Of a stretch of DNA of 64,000 nt, positions 43,011 through 52,135 are shown one piece after another. Position 1 is the first letter of the stretch; each line of letters begins with the position of its first letter. The stretch spans positions 930,001-994,000 of the forward strand of contig NZ_ABIZ01000001.1 of assembly GCF_000172155.1 (NCBI RefSeq), given 5' to 3'. Both the position numbers and the translations under genes were made by a program. Below the pieces are notes generated by a model. The model made no database searches. It was given only the letters and a program-made list of their open reading frames with translations, and was not told the origin of the DNA. The stretch is from Verrucomicrobium spinosum DSM 4136 = JCM 18804 (GTDB taxonomy: Bacteria > Verrucomicrobiota > Verrucomicrobiia > Verrucomicrobiales > Verrucomicrobiaceae).

Positions 43011-45692
43011 ATGAACCTTCGTCTCTCCCCGCCGGCTGATGTCCGTTGCCTCCTTGCGTGGGCCGCGGCTTGTTTGATTCCCGCGTCCTTGCACTCGCAG
43101 TCTGCCAGGGGAGAACTCTCCCTGTGGAGCGCTGGCAAGACGGACTATCAGATTGTGCTGCCAGATTCCGGTTCGCAGCCTGCCACGACCCTCACGGGTT
43201 CCCTGCAGCAGACGGCGAGGATGTTGCAGACGGCGTTTGAAGCCAATGGCGTAAAGGTGCCGGTGGTGCAGGAGTCGCAGCGCGTGCTGTCCAAGCCGGG
43301 AATCTACCTCGGGCAGACGAAGTATGCCGCCCAGCAGGTGCCTGACGCCCTTCGACTGGAAGGCTGGGGCTATGTGCAGCAGGTCGTCGGGGAGAATGTC
43401 ATCATTGCCGGGCATGACGTGCCCTCGCGGCTGCCGCCCGGGTCCAAGGACCGTCGGCAGCCGGGGTGGGACTTTGTCGGCACCGCCAAAGGAGCGGCAG
43501 ACTTTGCTCGCGAGCATCTGGGAGTACGTTTCCTTTATCCCGACCTGCCTTCGTACAGTCAGGTGGCGGATGCTGCCAAGGTGGACCTGCTCAACTCGCC
43601 AGCGATTGAATTCCTCAAACGGCCGGCGACCACCGTCCCGCGGGACCTCAAGGTGCGCCACACCCCGCTGTTGAAGGTCAACACCTCGCATCCAGCAAGT
43701 GCGGGCTTCTATGATCTTTCCTTGAACCGGTTTCCCCGGGTGGATTCCCTCTTTGGCGGGCATACCTGGGCGCGGGCCATTCCGCCGGAGCAATACTCCA
43801 AAAGTCACCCCGAGTATTTTGCGCTGGTCAATGGCGAGCGGCAGAGTGTCCCCGCAGGCAATGCCCAGTATTGCCTTTCCAACCCCGAGGTGCAGGAGCT
43901 GATCTACCAGGATCTGGTGCGGCAGTTGGAGAACGGATACACCTCGGTGGATCTCGGCCAGCCGGATGGGTATCAGGAGTGCCAGTGCAAGGAATGCCGT
44001 GCACTCTATGGCACGGGGAACGACTGGGGGGAAAAGATCTGGATCTTCAACCGGCAGGTGGCAGAGCGGCTTCTGAAATCGCAACCGCAGGGGCGGATCA
44101 CCATGATGTCCTACATTCTCACCGCCCGCCCGCCCCAGACTTTCAAGGCGTTTCCGGCGAACGTGAACATCATGCTCACCGGCACGAATGAGACCGACAT
44201 CGCTCCCTGGCGGGACTACGAGGTGCCGGGTGGCTTCAGCGGATACGTTTACAACTGGTGCCCGAATCTGGTGACTCGCTATACACCCATGCGCACGCCC
44301 GGCTTTGTGGAGACCCAGGTGAAGAGGCTGGCTGAAAACAAGACACAATCCCTGCTGCGCGACGGGCCGGGCCAGCTCTTCGGGCTGGAGGGGCCAGTGT
44401 ACTACACCATGGGCCGGATGTTTGATGATCCCGTCGGCAACTCGGCTGCCAAGCTGGTGCCCGAGTTCTGCGAGGCTGCCTTCGGGAGCTCGGCTCCCGC
44501 CATGCTTTCATTCTATGACCGGCTCTATCATGCCATCAATCTCTACTCAGACCACATCGGCACCCGGGGTGATGCGTGGAGCTACCAGACCTATGACGGG
44601 CGGCGGCGCAAGACGGTGACGGATCCCTTTCCTCTCATCGCTTTCCTCTATCCTCCCCAGATCCTCGCCGCGTTGGAGAACGATCTCGCGCTGGCGGAGT
44701 CGCTGGCTGCGACACCCAAGGTGAAGACGCGTCTGGCACTGGTGCGGACCGAGTTCGAGTATCTTCGCCACCTCGCCAAGGTGGTGCATCTCTACCAGGC
44801 CTTCGTTCTGCTGGCAGACGCTCCATCCCGCGACCAATTGCTGAATGCGATCGATGCCCGCAATGAGGCGATTGACGCGCTTTACAAGAAAGGCCCACGC
44901 ACCAAATCAGCAGGAGACTGGGCGCAGGTCTTTTTCCCTTTCTCCGGCCATTCGGCCGAGCACTTGAGGCTCGCTTATGACGGCTATCAGGAGCCGTTCG
45001 CAAACACCTGTTTTAACTGGGATACCAAGAGCATGCGTGGCGCTCCTCTGCCGGGCAAAAAACGCCTGCCCGTGGCGGCGGTCTCTTCGGCTGTGACGCT
45101 TGAGCCAAGTGTTTGGGCAAAGGTGGAGGAAGCGGACTTCACGCGTGTTCCCCCTTTCAACAAGGTTCCTCGCAAATCGTCCGTGCGGGCGCTTTATGAC
45201 AAGACGAACTTGTACCTGTTGCTGACCAGCGAGCAGGAGCCTGATGCGAAGCCGCCCTTGCCCGGTGCGCGGCGCGAGCAGCCTCTGGGGGACAAGGAAT
45301 CCGTGGACATCTACCTGGCTCCTCAAGCGGGCCAGGAGCTGGCCTATCGCTTCATGACGGGCATTCATCCCACGGCCCGGTACGACGCGCTGAATGGAGC
45401 GGTGACAGACGTCATGGATCCACGCCATGGCAAGGACGATCCCGCCTTCAAAGGAGAGTGGGAGGTGCAGTCCCGCACTGATGTGGCAACTCGAACCTGG
45501 CAGGCGCTGGTGACCATTCCGTTTAAAACTCTGGGTGCTGCCGCCCCCGCCGCTGGCACCATCTGGAGGGCCAACTTTGCCCGTAACCATCCCGTCATGC
45601 GCGATCAAATCGACCGCTACATCTGGTCTTCAGCCATCGGCAATGGCAACATGAATGACCGGAGCTTGTTCGGGGATCTGGAGTTTAGGTAG
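43011..45692 (+). CDS. DUF4838 exported protein with C-terminal carbohydrate-binding-like domain
   Basis: This 893-residue protein is recognised as DUF4838, a glycoside-hydrolase-20-like family common in Bacteroidetes and Verrucomicrobiota. A signal peptide is followed by the GH20-like N-domain with AADFAREHLGVRFLYPD. The DUF4838 barrel region contains GGHTWARAIPPEQYS, DLGQPDGYQECQCKECR and the NIMLTGTNETDIAPWRDYE segment. A C-terminal beta-sandwich (from about residue 690) resembles family-9 carbohydrate-binding modules (VRALYDKTNLYLLLTSE; KESVDIYLAP). It probably acts on or binds a polysaccharide outside the cell or in the periplasm. No adjacent sugar transporter or sulfatase identifies the substrate. 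Confidence 0.92.
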   Translation: MNLRLSPPADVRCLLAWAAACLIPASLHSQSARGELSLWSAGKTDYQIVLPDSGSQPATTLTGSLQQTARMLQTAFEANGVKVPVVQESQRVLSKPGIYLGQTKYAAQQVPDALRLEGWGYVQQVVGENVIIAGHDVPSRLPPGSKDRRQPGWDFVGTAKGAADFAREHLGVRFLYPDLPSYSQVADAAKVDLLNSPAIEFLKRPATTVPRDLKVRHTPLLKVNTSHPASAGFYDLSLNRFPRVDSLFGGHTWARAIPPEQYSKSHPEYFALVNGERQSVPAGNAQYCLSNPEVQELIYQDLVRQLENGYTSVDLGQPDGYQECQCKECRALYGTGNDWGEKIWIFNRQVAERLLKSQPQGRITMMSYILTARPPQTFKAFPANVNIMLTGTNETDIAPWRDYEVPGGFSGYVYNWCPNLVTRYTPMRTPGFVETQVKRLAENKTQSLLRDGPGQLFGLEGPVYYTMGRMFDDPVGNSAAKLVPEFCEAAFGSSAPAMLSFYDRLYHAINLYSDHIGTRGDAWSYQTYDGRRRKTVTDPFPLIAFLYPPQILAALENDLALAESLAATPKVKTRLALVRTEFEYLRHLAKVVHLYQAFVLLADAPSRDQLLNAIDARNEAIDALYKKGPRTKSAGDWAQVFFPFSGHSAEHLRLAYDGYQEPFANTCFNWDTKSMRGAPLPGKKRLPVAAVSSAVTLEPSVWAKVEEADFTRVPPFNKVPRKSSVRALYDKTNLYLLLTSEQEPDAKPPLPGARREQPLGDKESVDIYLAPQAGQELAYRFMTGIHPTARYDALNGAVTDVMDPRHGKDDPAFKGEWEVQSRTDVATRTWQALVTIPFKTLGAAAPAAGTIWRANFARNHPVMRDQIDRYIWSSAIGNGNMNDRSLFGDLEFR

Positions 45693-46176
45693 TCTGAGGC
45701 CCTTTGAGCGGTACACAAGCGGGTGGGTGAGTTTTGGGTGCCGATTGCATTCGAGCGAGCCTTCCCTGTGAAGGTTGATTGCAGGATGGTCGGGATTGTT
45801 GTAACCGAAGAACCGCCAAATTCGTGAGTAAACGAAAGGCGGGGCCACAGGGAAGGCCCGCACTGGTTCATCAGTGGATTGGGGGAGTCCGGTTCGATCT
45901 GTTTTCTCCGCATTGATGGCACTAAGCGGCCGGTATCGAAAATGAATTTGTGGAGCCCGGGCATGCAGGAGTAATGGGGAGCGATCCCGGGACGTGGGCG
46001 CTTGGGTCTGGAACCCCGTGGAGATAGGTCAACGCTGCCCTGTGCCTGACTTTCGGGCAAATATGGCGTCGTGTGACCAGTTGGACGCATCCAGGCGGCT
46101 TTCGCCGATTTCAGTACCGGGGCGCAAAACGGGTTGTTTCGGGAGGAATTCAACTCATAGTCGCCCGCCCAAACAA
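45693..46176. other. 484-base stretch without a convincing gene
   Basis: Contains the 12-bp inverted repeat at 45759-45857. A minus-strand ORF of 178 codons covers much of it, overlapping the DUF4838 end, but has no supported family and resembles translations of dispersed repeats, so it was not called. Confidence 0.45.
45759..45857. repeat. 12-bp inverted repeat 75 bases apart
   Basis: GCCTTCCCTGTG (45759-45770) is the exact reverse complement of CACAGGGAAGGC (45846-45857). It may mark the ends of a small dispersed element or a hairpin. Confidence 0.5.
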
Positions 46177-46665
46177 ATGGACGCTAAGAACCCGAATCTT
46201 TTCTATCTCTACGGACCTCCTGCCTCGGGGAAAAGCACGCTTCTGGTCTATTTGGCCCTGAACTGCCCAGACTGCACAACGATTGATCTGGAAGCGCTTC
46301 ATGATGGGGCAGACCGGGCGGCGTTCCCCCAATTGCTCCCATCTTATAGACACCAAAATCTAGTCTTCGTCGGAGCGGCGGACGTGAGCCCTGACTCTCT
46401 GCCTGCGGGCAGCAAGGTTATCGCGCTCATCCATTCAGACGTGGATGGGTATCTCAATCGAGTGTCACGCCGCGATGCGAAGAAAGCGAGGAACCGCAAT
46501 CAGAATGCTGCGGAACATTTTCTAGGCATCAAGGAGTACCTGAAGTATCATCCACCGTTCCTGACCATCGATCCCCTCGAGTATGAGGGACGTTTTGATG
46601 AGTTGGCCCTCGCTGTGCTGGCGAAGGCACGGGAAGCCTCCGTCAAGGACCCAGAAAACGCCTGA
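46177..46665 (+). CDS. Small P-loop NTPase/kinase-like protein
   Basis: This 162-residue protein begins with a hydrophobic strand and a P-loop, YLYGPPASGKST (Walker A at residues 13-21), followed by a possible Walker B/strand (NLVFVGAAD). A basic Arg/Lys-rich segment (RVSRRDAKKARNRNQ) may be a nucleotide lid or RNA contact. It fits small AAA/adenylate-kinase-like NTPases, but the family is unresolved. The ATG at 46177 was chosen so the P-loop is near the N-terminus; the longer ORF adds 61 unlikely residues. It is immediately before the large fusion gene, with 52 bases between. Confidence 0.72.
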   Translation: MDAKNPNLFYLYGPPASGKSTLLVYLALNCPDCTTIDLEALHDGADRAAFPQLLPSYRHQNLVFVGAADVSPDSLPAGSKVIALIHSDVDGYLNRVSRRDAKKARNRNQNAAEHFLGIKEYLKYHPPFLTIDPLEYEGRFDELALAVLAKAREASVKDPENA

Positions 46666-46717
46666 CGGCGTGATATGACGTCCCGCGACGTGCCTTCGTC
46701 CTGAAGTTTGTTCTCTG

Positions 46718-49700
46718 ATGAAAAGTCTATTAAATCGGCTCAAAATGTCTCGCAAGCGGAGCATGGAGGGCGTTCAGTGTCGATTCTTCGGCACCTCAAC
46801 CATCTATTTGCAAGGCGGCGTGTATGATCCACGGGACCCAACCCGAAGCTTCAATGTTGAGCTCCTTGATGCGGATACGGGTGAAGTGGTGGGGAAGTCG
46901 AGGGCGGACGGGAGATCTGCCAAGTCCGATGTTCCTCACGGGCACGGCTTTTCGCTTCCCATCCCGGAATCTTGGTTGAGCTCAGGGGAGGCGATCAGGC
47001 AGTTTCAATTCAGAGTTGTGGAGTCGGGGCAGCTCTTCCCGAAGGTGCGACGCGAGCTCCCGCTGGCCAGGATGCTCAAAGACTTCGAGCGTAGTTGTGG
47101 GCGGTCCGCACCGCTGGTGGCCGGGTTGCGAGATGCGGCTGTCAGGCTGGATGCGATCAAAGGCCCGGACCTGCTCGTCGTCATGACGCATGAGCTCACC
47201 CGGACGGGAGCTCCCATGATTGCGCTCAGCACGATACGTCATCTAGTGAGCAAGGATGGAGCGAGGGTCGTGCTGTTGACTCTGGGCACGGCTGGTAAGT
47301 TGTACCAGGAGTTCAGCGAGGTGAGCGAACTCATCGTGGAGAATCTGGGTGAGTGCCTTAAGCATGCGCTGCCAGAGACGCGCAAGTTTTTCAAGGTTCT
47401 TGCCACGGCCGCAGAGCAGCGAGTTGCCCTCAGCAACTCACTGTGTTGCGGTCAGCTGGCAGTCTTTTGCAAAGAGGCCGGATTCAAGGTGATATCCCTG
47501 GTGCATGAGTATCCTTATGCGTTCTCTCCAGACTGGGTTCAGAATCACTTCTCGGCAGTTGAGTCGGTGGTGTTTCCGTGCCGGCATGTGCATCAGAGCT
47601 TCTTGAAGCATGGTCCGGGACTCTTAACGGAGCCACACAGGTCTGAGCCTCTTAAAGTCTCCATCTTGCCCCAAGGGTGTTATCAACTAGAGCGCCCTCC
47701 CTTGGATACGAATGAGGCGGTGGACTTCGAAAAGCGATTTCGTGAGGAAAACTGCCTGGGTGCCGACAGCCGCCTGGTTGTTTCCTGCGGAACGCTGGAT
47801 TCGAGAAAGGGGTTTGACTGGTTTGCCAGTCTCATACGGCACTATGGGAGAACTTCGCCCAAGACTGGAACCACCCACTTCCTCTGGATCGGTGGGGGAG
47901 GGAGTCCGGAGTTGTTTGAGCACGCCCTTCATGACATGCGGGGTGATGGAGTGATCGGTCAATTCCACCATATCAGTGACATGGAGGACGTGCGCCTTGC
48001 CATGAGGTTGGCCGATGTCTTCCTGCTCTGTTCGCGCATTGATCCTTTCCCTAGCGTGGTGCTGGAGTCCTTTGCAATGGGGGTGCCCGTGGTCGGTTTT
48101 GACAGGGATCAAGGGTGCGCTGAGATGATCATGGAGACCCGATTCGGGAGGGTGGTGCCGTATCAGGATCTGACGGCTGCCACGACGGCCATTGACCACC
48201 TGCTGGATGGCGCGACAGAAGCCATGGACGTGCGTAAAAACGGACATGCTTTCGTCAGTGAGAACTTCTCCTGTCAGCAATACGCCGAAGGCATTGCCGC
48301 GCTGTTGCGTGGCGAAGCGCTGCCGCCAGCAAAGCCTTTCACGCTTGGGGGAGGCTCCGCCGTGAGAAGTCAATTGCCTGCCACGGCTGCTGGCGACGGG
48401 GCGAACGTGTCGCCTGCGGATGCGATCTCACGGGGATTGGACTTTCTTGCCGCTACCCAGTTTGCGGATGGAGAGTTCCCCACACTGATCTCCTCCCGGG
48501 AGTCCTTGGATGACGGCGAGCTGGACAGCTCACCATTCGTGACGGCGCTCATGGTGCACTCCCTCCGTTCCTGCCTTCCGCGTTCGCGGGCCATGGTGGA
48601 GCGCGCCCTGGCTTTCCTTGAGGGGCAGATGGAACCGGGTGGCGTCTGGCGCTACTACACCCCCAAGCAGTTCAAGCACTCCAGAATTCCTCCCGATCTG
48701 GATGACACGGCTTGCGTCGCCTTTGTGATGAAGGACAACGGTCGCAGTCTGCCAGACAACACGTGGGTTTTTGGAGCCAACCGTTCGCCGGAAGGCCTCT
48801 ATTACACTTGGCTCCAGCCGGGTGCGGCAAGTGGCGGGGGCGTGACGGCCTATCTCTCTACGCTAGAGGCTCTGGCCACTGTTCGCAGCCCCGCGAAGCC
48901 TCCCCGGCATACCGGGAATCCCCGATTCGCCCTGCCCAGAGACGTTGTGCCCGCCCGGGAGATTGACCCGGTGGTCAACGCAAATGTGGTGCTGTATCTC
49001 GGAGAGAGTGCGGACACCCAGCCGGCCATCTCTTACCTCAAGAATCTCGTGCTGGGGAACAGTGGTGAAATCAAAAGCGACTACTATGTTGATGACCTTG
49101 CGTTCTGCTACATGGTCGCGCGAGCGTGCGAGTGCAGTGCGCCGGGGCTGCGCGAAGTGGCAGGCGCTATGCGTTTCAGGATCGAGTCGCGTCTGGAGAA
49201 GTCGCTGGGAGAAGAGAAGCCTCTTGCTCTGGCGCTGGCTGGATGCAGCTTGTTGATCCTCTGTCCTGAGTCGGTCTGGGTGGACAGGGTGGCGGAGAGG
49301 ATCCTCGGGCTACAGTGCGAGAACGGCTCCTGGCCTCGTGAGGCCTTCTACCGTGGCCCCGCCGAGTTCTGGGGTTCTGAGGAGCTGACCACGGCATTCT
49401 GCCTTGAGGCGTTGGAGCGACACGCCATCGCACGGGGTGGGGTGACGTCCGGTGACGGTAGGGGATGCTGTCCACGCTTGAAGGAAACAATCTGGCTTGA
49501 TCCCGGTGCAGAAGCGTTCAGAAGGAACCCTTATCCCACCTACGCAGAGTTGCGCCAGCGTGAGCAGATCGTCTTCAACGAGTTTACGCAGACATGGCTT
49601 GTGAGCAGCCATGACCAGTGTCTCGAAGTGTTGAAGGATCCGGGCACCTTCACCACCCGGGGCACGTCTTTTGAAGAGACGCTGGTCGGGGCCGAAGGCG

Positions 49701-50668
49701 GGTCCCATGCAAGAGTCAGGGAGGTGGTGCGTGAGCTCTTTACGGCCAGGCGGCTACAGGAGCTGGAGCTCCTCGTGGGCGAGTGGGTGCCAAAGCTTTT
49801 TGCCGGGGCCAAGGGGCGGAGAACCTTCGATTTTTTGCACGAAGTGGCGGAACCGCTCCCCCTTAGGGTGATGATGTACCTGCTGGGGTTGGGGCAGGAA
49901 ATGGCGGATCAGTCGAGGGAGTGGACCCGCGCGATCCTTATGGCCAGCCCTGAACGGCATGATACCCTCTCCCAGTGCAGGGCCTACTTCCTGAAGCACA
50001 TTGAAAGCCTGCGCACCAAGCCAAACAACGTTCCATTGACGGCGATCATCTCCCCGGTGGATGACGGTGGCAGACTGACGGATGAGGAGATCGTGGATGT
50101 GTGCATGATCATCATGGCGGCCGCAGTTGTCACCACCACGGGATTCATCACGAATGCGACGGCCATCCTCGCGGACGATCCGGGGCTGGCCCAGCGGTTG
50201 CGGGAATGCCCCCAGGAAATCACGGTATTTGTGGAGGAAGTGCTCCGGTATGAGAGTCCCGTGCAGAACGTCTTCCGCTATGCCACGCGTGCCACGACTT
50301 TGGGCGGCCAGACCATAGCGCAAGGAGCCAGGGTGCAACTGCTTGTGGGATCAGCCAACCGCGATGAGGATAAAATGCCGGCGGCCGGGGCCTTGGATGC
50401 GTGCCGTCGTCCCAATCCGCATCTTGCATTTGGTCGTGGTGCACACCAATGTCTCGGCATGCAGCTCGCGAGGCTTGAGGCCAGGATCGTCATCCAGGAA
50501 CTGCTGAAACAACTGCCGGAATTCTCGGGCGACTGGCCCCGGTCCGTGCCTCCGTTGTCCAACCACTCCTTTATGCGTCTTGCGGACCGGATGGTCCTGG
50601 TCTTGGGCAGCGGTCTGCCAGCGAGTGCAGAGGAACAGCACGCAGCCTCACCCATGTGCCCCTCCTGA
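46718..50668 (+). CDS. Multidomain fusion: GT4 glycosyltransferase - terpene-cyclase-like toroid - cytochrome P450
   Basis: This 1316-residue single ORF carries four regions. (1) A beta-rich N-domain (about 22-115), like those at the start of large glycosyltransferases. (2) A GT-B/GT4 region (about 140-550) with HELTRTGAP at 158 and DPFPSVVLE, whose last residue is Glu450. (3) An alpha/alpha toroid (about 565-905) with DLDDTA at 660-665, matching the DxDD acid of class II terpene/squalene-hopene cyclases, and QW-like repeats QFADGEF (581) and QCENGSW (866). (4) A cytochrome P450 (about 920-1300) with ExxR at 1174-1177 and haem-ligand Cys1245 in FGRGAHQC. The I-helix has VT where most P450s have an acid-Thr pair. 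No frameshift or stop interrupts it. Cyclisation, oxidation and glycosylation of an isoprenoid are inferred. Confidence 0.9.
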   Translation: MKSLLNRLKMSRKRSMEGVQCRFFGTSTIYLQGGVYDPRDPTRSFNVELLDADTGEVVGKSRADGRSAKSDVPHGHGFSLPIPESWLSSGEAIRQFQFRVVESGQLFPKVRRELPLARMLKDFERSCGRSAPLVAGLRDAAVRLDAIKGPDLLVVMTHELTRTGAPMIALSTIRHLVSKDGARVVLLTLGTAGKLYQEFSEVSELIVENLGECLKHALPETRKFFKVLATAAEQRVALSNSLCCGQLAVFCKEAGFKVISLVHEYPYAFSPDWVQNHFSAVESVVFPCRHVHQSFLKHGPGLLTEPHRSEPLKVSILPQGCYQLERPPLDTNEAVDFEKRFREENCLGADSRLVVSCGTLDSRKGFDWFASLIRHYGRTSPKTGTTHFLWIGGGGSPELFEHALHDMRGDGVIGQFHHISDMEDVRLAMRLADVFLLCSRIDPFPSVVLESFAMGVPVVGFDRDQGCAEMIMETRFGRVVPYQDLTAATTAIDHLLDGATEAMDVRKNGHAFVSENFSCQQYAEGIAALLRGEALPPAKPFTLGGGSAVRSQLPATAAGDGANVSPADAISRGLDFLAATQFADGEFPTLISSRESLDDGELDSSPFVTALMVHSLRSCLPRSRAMVERALAFLEGQMEPGGVWRYYTPKQFKHSRIPPDLDDTACVAFVMKDNGRSLPDNTWVFGANRSPEGLYYTWLQPGAASGGGVTAYLSTLEALATVRSPAKPPRHTGNPRFALPRDVVPAREIDPVVNANVVLYLGESADTQPAISYLKNLVLGNSGEIKSDYYVDDLAFCYMVARACECSAPGLREVAGAMRFRIESRLEKSLGEEKPLALALAGCSLLILCPESVWVDRVAERILGLQCENGSWPREAFYRGPAEFWGSEELTTAFCLEALERHAIARGGVTSGDGRGCCPRLKETIWLDPGAEAFRRNPYPTYAELRQREQIVFNEFTQTWLVSSHDQCLEVLKDPGTFTTRGTSFEETLVGAEGGSHARVREVVRELFTARRLQELELLVGEWVPKLFAGAKGRRTFDFLHEVAEPLPLRVMMYLLGLGQEMADQSREWTRAILMASPERHDTLSQCRAYFLKHIESLRTKPNNVPLTAIISPVDDGGRLTDEEIVDVCMIIMAAAVVTTTGFITNATAILADDPGLAQRLRECPQEITVFVEEVLRYESPVQNVFRYATRATTLGGQTIAQGARVQLLVGSANRDEDKMPAAGALDACRRPNPHLAFGRGAHQCLGMQLARLEARIVIQELLKQLPEFSGDWPRSVPPLSNHSFMRLADRMVLVLGSGLPASAEEQHAASPMCPS

Positions 50669-50737
50669 CGTAGAGTGCCGCTGCGGATGGCTTCGGCAAT
50701 GCCGACCATCCCGCCGGGATGCGAAGTGATCTCACCC

Positions 50738-52102
50738 ATGATGACCTCCCAGTTTGCCAGTCAGATCAGGGCCTTTGGCCGGTTCGGAGAATGGTGGCGG
50801 TACAAAATCAGTTATTTGTTCGTACCATTCTATTTCCTGCTGCCGGGGAGCGGGGCTGATGTCAGCTTGGCATTGAAATCATTCGTTTTGCTCTTGGGTT
50901 ACTTCACCGCTGCGGCGGCATTCGGACACGTTATCAACGATTTGGGGGATGTTGAGGCCGACGAGAAAGCGGCCAAGGTGAACTCCTGCTCACAAGGGGG
51001 CAGGGTGCCGGCGTTGGTCACAGCTGTTTGTTTTGGGGTGCTGTCGATCATGCTCCTTTGGCTTGGCGGGGCTCCTTGGGCGGTGTTCGTGATGGCGTTT
51101 TTGGAGCTGGTCCTGTTTCTGGTTTACTCCTTCAAACCCCTGCGGTTGAAGGAATCAGTGACCGGGCTGTTGATTGACGCCGCCTATGCCCACGTGGTTC
51201 CTTTTGCGATCGCCACCTGGCTCACTTTTGAAGGGCCGGTGACGGCTCTTTACGCGGCGCTGTTCGCCTCTGCCATCGCCTGGCAGGGGATGGCAGGCTT
51301 GAGGGGGATCATCGGGCACCAACTGGAGGACTTGCTGGGGGACAAGGAGGCGGGGCTTCGCACGGCTGTGATTCAGATCGGGGCGGATAGGGCCAGGAGA
51401 TGGCTGCGTTATTGCATCATACCCGCTGAGGGGCTCTTTCTGCTGGCCACCCTGCTGTGGGCCCTGGTCCTGTCACCACTGCCGGTTCTGGCGTTGCTTG
51501 TTTACAGTGTGATCTGGGAGGTGAAGCGGCGGCGCCAGACACGGTCATCCCAGGGAGGGGTGGATCAGGCATGGGCAGGCTTCCTGGACCGTTTCTACAG
51601 GGAGTGGTTGCCGCTGGCGACCTTGGCGGCCGTGATCATCGCGGCTCCCAAGTTCTGGCCGCTGTTGGTCTTGCATTTGGTCCTCTTTCACATCTCCTGG
51701 GGCAGCAGGGCTCCCGGGAGCCGCCGGGCCATTCCGCCTGCAGTGGTTGATCATCTCTTTACCAGGGTCGAAAAGAAGGGGGGCATTTTCGAGGTGGAGG
51801 GCTGCTACCTCACCTCGCAGCTGACCACACGCACAGACATCAACATCATCCTCAGCGCATGGATCGATGGGGCGCAGGCGTCAGCAGAGCTGGCCTACGC
51901 GCCCAATCGATTCTCAGACTTTTACCGCAAGTATCACATAGAGGAGACACCTGTGAGCTTCACCATGAGAATAAAGATCCCGGAGGCCAAGGTGAAGGTC
52001 GGCAAGGTTGAGTTGACTCTGGTGGCGGCCTGGGTGAATCCGAAGGAGCGGGTGGAGCTTTTTTCAAAGATGTTGCGGTTTGACCGTGGGCAGCTTGTTT
52101 GA
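50738..52102 (+). CDS. UbiA-family membrane prenyltransferase with C-terminal extension
   Basis: This 454-residue protein has a UbiA-type membrane domain with several helices and both Asp-rich motifs: NDLGDVEAD (residues 67-75, the NDxxDxxxD Mg-diphosphate site) and DLLGDKEAG (198-206, the second DxxxD). These bind an isoprenoid diphosphate and transfer the prenyl group to an acceptor, or cyclise it. From about residue 335 a soluble, strand-rich extension follows (VEGCYLTSQLTTRTDINIIL), which is unusual for UbiA proteins. The start is uncertain: ATG at 50738 was used, with ATG at 50687 and GTG at 50675 also possible. It begins 69 bases after the fusion gene and is probably cotranscribed. Confidence 0.88.
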   Translation: MMTSQFASQIRAFGRFGEWWRYKISYLFVPFYFLLPGSGADVSLALKSFVLLLGYFTAAAAFGHVINDLGDVEADEKAAKVNSCSQGGRVPALVTAVCFGVLSIMLLWLGGAPWAVFVMAFLELVLFLVYSFKPLRLKESVTGLLIDAAYAHVVPFAIATWLTFEGPVTALYAALFASAIAWQGMAGLRGIIGHQLEDLLGDKEAGLRTAVIQIGADRARRWLRYCIIPAEGLFLLATLLWALVLSPLPVLALLVYSVIWEVKRRRQTRSSQGGVDQAWAGFLDRFYREWLPLATLAAVIIAAPKFWPLLVLHLVLFHISWGSRAPGSRRAIPPAVVDHLFTRVEKKGGIFEVEGCYLTSQLTTRTDINIILSAWIDGAQASAELAYAPNRFSDFYRKYHIEETPVSFTMRIKIPEAKVKVGKVELTLVAAWVNPKERVELFSKMLRFDRGQLV

Positions 52103-52135
52103 AGATTGCTGCTCGAAGGTTTGGATGGTTTCCTC

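Noticed and set aside
42954-44348. 464-codon minus-strand ORF opposite the DUF4838 gene
   Set aside because: Shadow of the DUF4838 coding frame with no recognisable domain.
45617-46153. 178-codon minus-strand ORF after the DUF4838 gene
   Set aside because: Overlaps the DUF4838 C-terminus, lacks a family match, and looks like a translation of repeat DNA.
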